Below the pieces are notes generated by a model. That model made no database searches, was not told where the DNA came from, and saw nothing but the letters and a program-made list of their open reading frames with translations. This document shows positions 5,375-10,361 of a DNA stretch of 10,361 nucleotides, in pieces. Each line of letters begins with the position of its first letter. Position 1 is the stretch's first letter. The translations under genes were made by a program, and so were the position numbers. Source of the stretch: an uncultured Acetatifactor sp. (GTDB lineage: Bacteria > Bacillota > Clostridia > Lachnospirales > Lachnospiraceae); NCBI GenBank assembly GCA_947631715.1, contig CANRMK010000051.1:1-10361 (forward strand). Direction: 5' to 3'.

Positions 5375-6418
5375 TCATATCTCAAATTTATAAAGCGTTA
5401 CCGACTCATATTGGCTCAGACCGCCGAAAATGCAGTTGGGGAACTGCAGATTATGAACGGAATCAGGGAAAAACTGCGTCTCCAGGCACAGCCCCATCCG
5501 AGCCTCATATACGGCGTTTTCTTTTCCCTGCTGCCGGTCGATAAAGTTCCCCGCATAGAACTGGACTCCCGGGAGGGTGGTAAAAGCTTTCATGATGCGG
5601 CCGCTCTTCGGCGCCTTTACCGTCGCAAACTGCCGGAGGCTCCCGTCCCAGCCGTCAATGACCCAGTTATGGTCAAAGCCTCCGCACAAACGCAGCTGTT
5701 CAAAATCCGCATCGATATCGCGGCCTATTTTTTTTGATTTCGTGAAATCCATCGGTGTGCCGGCCGTGGGTTCAATTCTTCCCGTGGGTATCGCCCCCGC
5801 CACTACAGGAGTATACCTGGAAGCGTTCAGACAGAGTTCATGGTCCAGCATGGTACCGCTGTTGTGTCCCTCCAGGTTAAAATAGGTATGGTTCGTAAGA
5901 TTCATGACCGTGCGGCAGTCGCTCCATCCGTCATAAAGCAGGGTCAGCCCGTTTTCCTCATCCAGAAAATAAGTCACCGTAATCGTCTTATTCCCCGGAA
6001 ATCCCATGCTGCCAGCCGGATCTTCCAGAGTGAACTTAACGCTGTTGTCACCTGTTTCCACCTCCCACAGGCGCTTGTGGTATCCCTTTTCCTTATGGCT
6101 GTGGAGATTGTTGGGGCCATCGTTTACGTCCAGCTGATACGTCACTCCATCCAGCGCAAACGAAGCGCCGGCAATACGGTTTGCATTCGGCCCTACGACC
6201 ACTCCAAAGAAACTCCCGTTTCCCAGATAGTCCTCACCGCGGTCAAATCCCAGCACTACATCGTCCAGTTTTCCGTTCCTGTCCGGCACTATAAGCCTTA
6301 CCAGCGCTGCACCGATGTTCGTTACGGCCGCCTGCATTCCCCGGCTGTTCGTTATGGTGTACAGCATAATGTCCCTGCCATCTGGATATTTCCCAAATAC
6401 ATTTACTTCTACCGACAT
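5375..6418 (-). CDS. galM: Aldose 1-epimerase (mutarotase)
   Basis: A 347-residue, full-length cytosolic mutarotase that interconverts the alpha and beta anomers of galactose, glucose and related sugars, feeding the Leloir pathway and glycolysis. The key positions expected from GalM structures are present: Arg81 in GPNANRIAGA, His106 in NNLHSHKEKGYHKRLW, the catalytic His177 in NLTNHTYFNL, Asp249 in GGFDHNW and the catalytic Glu313 in CLETQFFPDS. The usual Gly-Gly after the first His is replaced by Ser-His. The start at 6418 has AGAGGA about 5 nt upstream. It lies 31 nt behind recR on the same strand with no terminator between, so it probably forms the end of the pfk-dnaX-ybaB-recR operon. 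No galK, galT or sugar transporter is nearby. Confidence 0.93.
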   Translation of the reverse strand: MSVEVNVFGKYPDGRDIMLYTITNSRGMQAAVTNIGAALVRLIVPDRNGKLDDVVLGFDRGEDYLGNGSFFGVVVGPNANRIAGASFALDGVTYQLDVNDGPNNLHSHKEKGYHKRLWEVETGDNSVKFTLEDPAGSMGFPGNKTITVTYFLDEENGLTLLYDGWSDCRTVMNLTNHTYFNLEGHNSGTMLDHELCLNASRYTPVVAGAIPTGRIEPTAGTPMDFTKSKKIGRDIDADFEQLRLCGGFDHNWVIDGWDGSLRQFATVKAPKSGRIMKAFTTLPGVQFYAGNFIDRQQGKENAVYEARMGLCLETQFFPDSVHNLQFPNCIFGGLSQYESVTLYKFEI

Positions 6419-6449
6419 ATTTCCTCTTTTCCGCCGCCTGCCGCAGCTT

Positions 6450-7046
6450 CTATAATTCTACGCGGCCCTCCAGGGCGCGCAGCAATGTCACCTCATCGAT
6501 ATATTCCAGATCGCCTCCGACCGGCACTCCGCTTGCGATTCTGGTCACTTTCACTCCCATCGGCTTGATCATCTTGCTTATGTACATCGCCGTCGTCTCC
6601 CCCTCCAGGCTGGAGTTGGTGGCAATAATGACTTCCTCCACGTCTCCGTGAAGGCGCTCGATCAATTCCTTAAGCTTGATATCGCCGGGGCCGATGCCCA
6701 GCATGGGGGAAATCGCTCCGTGAAGCACATGGTATACCCCCTCATATCTGCCGGTTTTCTCATAAGCTGCCAGATCCCTTGTATTTTCCACCACCATGAT
6801 CATCTTATGGTTGCGGTTCTTATTTGCACACACAGGACAGACATCGCTGTCTGTCAGCGTATAACACTCCTTGCAGTGCCGCACGTTAGCTTTCGCCTCT
6901 AAAATAGAATCTGTCAGGCGCCTGATCTTGTCCTGTGGCATATTGATCAGATGAAACGCCAGCCGCTGGGCTGATTTGTTTCCGATCCCCGGCAGAGCAG
7001 CCAGCTCATCTATCAGCTTATTGATATGTCCGCTGTACAGATCCAT
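6450..7046 (-). CDS. recR: Recombination protein RecR
   Basis: A 198-residue protein, the normal RecR length. RecR acts with RecO and RecF to load RecA on gapped single-stranded DNA; in structures it forms a ring clamp. The order is: N-terminal helix-hairpin-helix (ALPGIGNKSAQRLAFHL, about 17-33), a four-Cys zinc finger (Cys58, 61, 70, 73), a Toprim domain (MVVEN at 84-88, HVLHGAISPM, and the acidic ATNSSLEGETTA at 142-153) and the C-terminal SGVPVGGDLEYIDEVTLLRALEGR motif. The ATG overlaps the ybaB stop by one base (TGATG), with GGGAGG about 11 nt upstream inside ybaB, so translation is likely coupled. Confidence 0.98.
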   Translation of the reverse strand: MDLYSGHINKLIDELAALPGIGNKSAQRLAFHLINMPQDKIRRLTDSILEAKANVRHCKECYTLTDSDVCPVCANKNRNHKMIMVVENTRDLAAYEKTGRYEGVYHVLHGAISPMLGIGPGDIKLKELIERLHGDVEEVIIATNSSLEGETTAMYISKMIKPMGVKVTRIASGVPVGGDLEYIDEVTLLRALEGRVEL

Positions 7047-7390
7047 CAGAAAGGCAGCCCTCCCAGTCCTCCGGTCATTCTTCCCATCAGCTCGGCGCTG
7101 GCCTCATCGGCTTTTTTGACCGCCTCATTTGCCGCAGCCACGATCAGATCCTGAAGCATCTCTATATCTTCCGGATCTACCACATCCTGGGACAGCTTCA
7201 CCCGCAGTATCTCCTTTTTACCGCTGACCGTCACCTCAACAGCGCCGCCCCCGGCCGCAGCCGTAAATTCCTTTGTCTCCAGCTCTTTCTGGCTCTCCTC
7301 CATCTGACGCTGCATTCTCTGTGCCTGCTTCATCAGATTACTCATATTGCCCGGCATTCCGCCCGCAGGAAATCCGCCTCGCTTTGCCAT
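7046..7390 (-). CDS. YbaB/EbfC family nucleoid-associated protein
   Basis: A 114-residue DNA-binding protein of the YbaB/EbfC family, which forms dimers with a tweezer-like shape and is almost always encoded between dnaX and recR. The core runs from NMSNLMKQAQRMQRQMEE (15-32) through the beta strands VEVTVSGKKEILRVKLS to DLIVAAANEAVKKADE (81-96). Gly/Pro-rich flexible tails lie at both ends (FPAGGMPGN; TGGLGGLPF). GAGG lies about 10 nt before the ATG at 7390. It follows dnaX by 62 nt and shares one base with recR. Confidence 0.96.
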   Translation of the reverse strand: MAKRGGFPAGGMPGNMSNLMKQAQRMQRQMEESQKELETKEFTAAAGGGAVEVTVSGKKEILRVKLSQDVVDPEDIEMLQDLIVAAANEAVKKADEASAELMGRMTGGLGGLPF

Positions 7391-7452
7391 AGTGTAAATA
7401 CCTCGCTTTCTGCCGTCTATGCGGCCTGTGCAGATGAACTGCCCCTCATCCT

Positions 7453-9018
7453 CTATTCGTCATCCTCCTCATCGATCTCCATTTGGATGATCTGGGAGAG
7501 ATCCGCATAATTCCGTTCAAATTCCTGGGGCCCGCTCACAGTCTGAATATCCACCCGGATATCCTTACCGGAAAAATCAGACAGCAGCGCCTCCAGCCTG
7601 GCTTTGTTTTCCGGATGCAGCATAAAATAATCGGAAGCCACTCCGTTTTCCAGCACAACGATCAGCCCGTCATTTCCAAGGCTCAGCTTGGCAGATTTCA
7701 TATAGATCCGCATAGGGTTGTCTGCACTTCCCACAATGGCGGGCCATTTTGCGACGATCTGCCGGACATCTTCCGGAACAGCTTTCGGCAGTGCAGGCTT
7801 CTGCGCCGGAAGCGCGTTTACAGCATCAGCCGCTTTCACACCGGGCTCGGCCGGCATCACCACACCGTTCTCTACCTTGTCCTCTATCCGCCGGATGCGG
7901 TCCAGGACGGACTCCCGATCCACCTCCATCTCGGGACGGCACAGCTTGATCAGCGCGATCTCCACCAGAATCCGTTTCTGGGAAGCATAGCGGATCTGAC
8001 CAGACAATTCGGAAAAGATCCGAATGTACCTGACGATCCTATCCATGTCTGCCAGCTTTGCCTCTTCTTTTAAACGTTTCAGATTGTCTGTGGACATGTC
8101 GATCACATCCTCCAGACCGTCCGAAGCCTGTACAAGCATCAGATTTCTGAGATACCATGTAAAATCTGTCACGAACTGAGTCAGCTCCCGGCCCTGCATG
8201 ACGATTTCTTCCAACAGATGGATACAGCCCAGCACATCATTCTCCAGCACGCTCCTGAGCAATCTGCTGAAGACCTCTGTATCCACCGCTCCAAGCACGT
8301 CCAGGACCTTATCATAAGTCAACTCATTCCCCAGGTGGAAAGCAATGCACTGGTCAAGGAGGCTCAGGGCGTCCCGCATGGATCCGTCCGCCGTCTTGGC
8401 AATATAGCGGAGCGCTTTCTCCTCCACCTGTACCTTTTCCGCATCGGTCAGCTCCTGCAGCCTCGCAGTGATGGTATCAATGGATATACGCTTAAAATCA
8501 TACCTCTGACAGCGGGACAGGATCGTGACCGGCAGCTTATGTACCTCCGTGGTCGCGAGAATAAAGATCACATAGGAGGGCGGCTCCTCCAAAGTCTTCA
8601 ACAGCGCGTTGAAAGCCCCTATGGAAAGCATATGCACCTCGTCTATGATATAAACCTTGTATTTCCCCTCCGCCGGGGAATAGGAAACCTCCTCCACGAT
8701 CTCCCTGATATTGTCCACGCCGTTGTTGGAGGCAGCATCGATCTCGATTACATTCATGCTGGCTCCTGCAGCGATTGCCCGGCAGATGCGGCATTCTCCG
8801 CAGGGACCGTCCTCACCGGGATTCTCACAATTCACTGTGCGGGCAAAAATTTTCGCTATGGTAGTCTTTCCTGTGCCCCTCGTGCCAGTGAACAGATAGG
8901 CATGTCCGATGCGGTTCGCTTTCAGCTGGTTCTTCAGCGTCGTCACAATATGATCCTGGCCCTTTACGTCCGCAAATGTATCCGGCCGGAATTTTCTGTA
9001 TAAAGCGGTATAAGACAT
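7453..9018 (-). CDS. dnaX: DNA polymerase III subunit gamma/tau
   Basis: A 521-residue clamp-loader ATPase that loads the sliding clamp at the replication fork. The AAA+ core is complete: Walker A GTRGTGKT (45-52), zinc-binding Cys64, Cys73, Cys76 and Cys79, Walker B IIDEVH (124-129), sensor 1 ILATTE (153-158) and the SRC arginine-finger motif (168-170). It is followed by the collar domain and a shorter C-terminal tau-like region ending in acidic residues (EIDEEDDE). No slippery A-run with a hairpin was seen, so only one product is expected. The ATG at 9018 is preferred (SYTALYRKFRP is the family N-terminus; GGAG lies 7 nt upstream). A TTG at 9030 would place the binding site inside the coding region. 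The start is one base after the phosphofructokinase stop, which points to translational coupling. Confidence 0.98.
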   Translation of the reverse strand: MSYTALYRKFRPDTFADVKGQDHIVTTLKNQLKANRIGHAYLFTGTRGTGKTTIAKIFARTVNCENPGEDGPCGECRICRAIAAGASMNVIEIDAASNNGVDNIREIVEEVSYSPAEGKYKVYIIDEVHMLSIGAFNALLKTLEEPPSYVIFILATTEVHKLPVTILSRCQRYDFKRISIDTITARLQELTDAEKVQVEEKALRYIAKTADGSMRDALSLLDQCIAFHLGNELTYDKVLDVLGAVDTEVFSRLLRSVLENDVLGCIHLLEEIVMQGRELTQFVTDFTWYLRNLMLVQASDGLEDVIDMSTDNLKRLKEEAKLADMDRIVRYIRIFSELSGQIRYASQKRILVEIALIKLCRPEMEVDRESVLDRIRRIEDKVENGVVMPAEPGVKAADAVNALPAQKPALPKAVPEDVRQIVAKWPAIVGSADNPMRIYMKSAKLSLGNDGLIVVLENGVASDYFMLHPENKARLEALLSDFSGKDIRVDIQTVSGPQEFERNYADLSQIIQMEIDEEDDE

Positions 9019-9019
9019 A

Positions 9020-10093
9020 TTAATCTCCAAAACTGATCCCCAGAAGCTTTGCCTCCTGGATGATAGTGGCGTCAGGATCCAGAGTCTTCAGTTTTCCTGC
9101 CACATCCTCCAAAGGCACACGGACGATCTCACGGTTCTTGTAGCCTACCATAAAACCGTACTGTCCGTCCAGGATCAGCTTGCCTGCCTCAGATCCCAGG
9201 CGGCTGGCAAATACCCTGTCATATGGGCAGGGGCTTCCTCCACGCTGTACATGGCCGGGTACCGTGACGCGCACCTCCCTGCCGGATTTTTTCTGGATCT
9301 GCTCTGCAATTTCATAGGACACGGAGGGAGCGGTCCGTTTCTCAAGCTTCTTCTTGTAATCTTTCTTGGAGAGCGCGGCATCCTCTTTGGAAATAGCGCC
9401 CTCTGCCACGGCGATGATGGTGAATCTGCTGCCGCGCTTTTCGCGCTCTTCTATCTTTTCAATGACCTTGTCAATGTCAAAGGGAATCTCCGGGATCAGG
9501 ATAATGTCCGCGCCTCCTGCCATCCCGGCGTTCAGGGGCAGCCAGCCCACCTTATGCCCCATGATCTCCACAATGAACACACGGCCATGGGACGCCGCCG
9601 TGGTATGGATGCAGTCGATAGCTTCCGTGGCGATATTCACAGCACTCTGGAAGCCGAACGTCATATCCGTTCCCCAAAGGTCATTGTCAATGGTCTTAGG
9701 AAGCGTAACGATGTTCAGCCCCTCCTGGCTCAACAGATTTGCCGTCTTGTGGGTGCCGTTCCCCCCGAGGATCACCAGGCAGTCCAGCTGCAGCTTGTAG
9801 TAATTCTGCTTCATGGCCTCTACCTTATTCAGACCGTTCTCATCAGGGTCGTTGATCGTCTTAAAGGGAGTGCGGGAAGTGCCGAGAATAGTTCCGCCCT
9901 TGGTCAGGATTCCCGAGAAGTCTTTCCCTGTCAGCATTTGGAATCTGCTGTAGATCAGTCCCTTATAGCCGTCCAGAAATCCATAGATCTCCACCTCTTC
10001 CTTGCTGTTGAAAAGGGTCTTCACAACGCCTCTCATCGCCGCATTCAGGGCCTGACAGTCTCCGCCGCTGGTCAACATTCCTATTCTCTTCAT
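9020..10093 (-). CDS. 6-phosphofructokinase (PfkA superfamily, group III-like)
   Basis: A 357-residue cytosolic enzyme that phosphorylates fructose 6-phosphate at C1, the committed step of glycolysis. The N-terminus GMLTSGGDCQALNAAMRG (5-22) differs from the bacterial GGDAPGMN type. The phosphate-donor loop is GGNGT (110-114): Gly at the second donor position favours ATP, while Asn replaces the usual Asp. The catalytic stretch is PKTIDND (132-138, base Asp136); Lys133 instead of Gly is typical of PPi-dependent and ATP-dependent non-classical groups. MGHKVGW (178-184) replaces MGR. GHVQRGGSPCPYDRVFASRLG (280-300) binds sugar phosphate across the interface. The ATG at 10093 follows GGAGG by 5 nt; an ATG at 10105 would put that site inside the gene. 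It heads the dnaX operon. ATP as donor is likely but not certain. Confidence 0.92.
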   Translation of the reverse strand: MKRIGMLTSGGDCQALNAAMRGVVKTLFNSKEEVEIYGFLDGYKGLIYSRFQMLTGKDFSGILTKGGTILGTSRTPFKTINDPDENGLNKVEAMKQNYYKLQLDCLVILGGNGTHKTANLLSQEGLNIVTLPKTIDNDLWGTDMTFGFQSAVNIATEAIDCIHTTAASHGRVFIVEIMGHKVGWLPLNAGMAGGADIILIPEIPFDIDKVIEKIEEREKRGSRFTIIAVAEGAISKEDAALSKKDYKKKLEKRTAPSVSYEIAEQIQKKSGREVRVTVPGHVQRGGSPCPYDRVFASRLGSEAGKLILDGQYGFMVGYKNREIVRVPLEDVAGKLKTLDPDATIIQEAKLLGISFGD

Positions 10094-10124
10094 ATGCTCC
10101 TCCATTCTGCCTCAAGGGCGCTCA

Positions 10125-10152
10125 GTGATGCGGGAACCGCTTTCCCGCTCAC
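10125..10152 (-). promoter_or_regulatory. 5' untranslated-region hairpin of the phosphofructokinase mRNA
   Basis: On the minus strand GTGA-GCGGGAA (10152-10142), a five-base loop AGCGG and TTCCCGC-A-TCAC (10136-10125) form an 11 bp stem with a single bulged A. If transcription begins at about 10153 from the nearer promoter, the mRNA would start with this hairpin. Such 5'-terminal hairpins are known to protect mRNAs from decay that begins at the 5' end. It is 32 nt upstream of the start codon and does not cover the GGAGG. Confidence 0.6.
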
Positions 10153-10159
10153 AGCTTCC

Positions 10160-10188
10160 ATTATAACCTATTCCCGCTTTGTGCACAA
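10160..10188 (-). promoter_or_regulatory. Possible promoter P2 for the phosphofructokinase-dnaX operon
   Basis: On the minus strand a perfect -10 TATAAT (10165-10160) lies 17 nt after a weak -35 TTGTGC (10188-10183, three of six). The start would be near 10153, giving a 60-nt leader that begins with the hairpin at 10152-10125. The consensus -10 makes this the better of two candidate promoters for the operon. Confidence 0.6.
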
Positions 10189-10204
10189 TGCAGAGAAAAA
10201 TTTT

Positions 10205-10233
10205 TTTAAAGTTTTTATGCCGGTACTTGTCAA
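10205..10233 (-). promoter_or_regulatory. Possible promoter P1 for the phosphofructokinase-dnaX operon
   Basis: On the minus strand a perfect -35 TTGACA (10233-10228) is followed after 17 nt by TTTAAA (10210-10205, four of six for -10). Its -35 overlaps the -35 of the divergent tRNA-Ser promoter by five bases. It would start near 10198 and add an A/T-rich leader. Confidence 0.45.
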
Positions 10234-10255
10234 ACGGCTGTTTTTCCGATAAAAT
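10227..10255 (+). promoter_or_regulatory. Sigma-A promoter of tRNA-Ser(CGA)
   Basis: TTGTCA (10227-10232) and TAAAAT (10250-10255) are spaced by 17 nt, each one base off consensus. The predicted start at about 10262 is only some 5 nt before the tRNA 5' end at 10267, as expected for a tRNA gene. Confidence 0.85.
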
Positions 10256-10266
10256 AACATAAGTCC

Positions 10267-10352
10267 GGAGACGTATCGAAGCGGTCATAACGGGGCGCAC
10301 TCGAAATGCGTTAGCCTTTCGGGGCTCGCGGGTTCGAATCCCGCCGTCTCCG
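10267..10352 (+). tRNA. tRNA-Ser (anticodon CGA)
   Basis: An 86-nt class II tRNA. The acceptor stem GGAGACG pairs perfectly with CGTCTCC and the discriminator is G, as expected for serine. The anticodon stem GCGCA/TGCGT encloses CTCGAAA, giving CGA, which reads UCG codons. A long variable arm (AGCC-TTTC-GGGGCT region) and a T arm GCGGG-TTCGAAT-CCCGC are present. CCA is not encoded (CTT follows). It is the only plus-strand gene here, and the window ends 9 bases later, so any following gene is not visible. Confidence 0.97.
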
Positions 10353-10361
10353 CTTGAAGAT

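Noticed and set aside
4343..5737. A 464-codon plus-strand open frame opposite the LysM and galM genes
   Set aside because: It spans two well-supported minus-strand genes and the gap between them, its product is rich in Arg, His and Leu with no recognisable domain, and the opposite strand has clear families and ribosome binding sites.
7391..7452. Small GCCG/CGGC inverted repeat in the dnaX-ybaB gap
   Set aside because: Four base pairs are within chance expectation and no T-tract follows.
7453..9018. Programmed frameshift in dnaX to give a short gamma form
   Set aside because: No A-rich slippery heptamer followed by a hairpin was found in the coding strand.
9251..10252. A 333-codon plus-strand open frame opposite phosphofructokinase
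   Set aside because: It is antisense to an intact conserved enzyme and runs through its promoter; the product resembles no family.

Overview
The window looks like chromosomal core DNA from a Gram-positive anaerobe of the class Clostridia, most likely Lachnospiraceae. This is judged from protein style, moderate GC content, tRNA genes that do not encode CCA, and the order phosphofructokinase, dnaX, ybaB, recR. It is an inference from recognised sequences and gene order, not from a database search. All protein genes lie on the minus strand. The only plus-strand gene is a tRNA-Ser at the right edge. No phage, transposon, CRISPR array or defence locus was seen.

Right part, read along the minus strand from 10266 to 5375. 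A promoter region shared with the divergent tRNA-Ser(CGA) leads into a 6-phosphofructokinase, dnaX (DNA polymerase III gamma/tau), a YbaB/EbfC nucleoid protein, recR and an aldose 1-epimerase (galM). Gaps are 1, 62, -1 (one shared base) and 31 nt, so this is probably one operon. It mixes replication and repair genes with two sugar-metabolism genes.

Middle part, 5263 to 2103. Three membrane-anchored proteins follow each other: a LysM protein with an N-terminal domain that looks like a degenerate JAB/MPN fold, a single-pass protein with a probable beta-propeller ectodomain (DUF5711-like), and a CvpA-family four-helix membrane protein. They may form a cell-envelope module. Between the second and third genes (2649-2823) sits a compact structured element. 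It has two near-perfect hairpins that share the same UGAA loop, a 38-codon open frame and an 11-codon leader-like frame whose start and stop codons lie at the two hairpin tips. This is the most unusual feature of the window.

Left part, 2063 to 1. A strong sigma-A promoter drives a two-gene tRNA operon (tRNA-Val(UAC), tRNA-Met(CAU)) that ends at a clear intrinsic terminator. Next comes a 531-residue polytopic membrane protein resembling GT-C glycosyltransferases. The last 23 bases hold the first codons of ispF (non-mevalonate isoprenoid pathway), which runs off the window.
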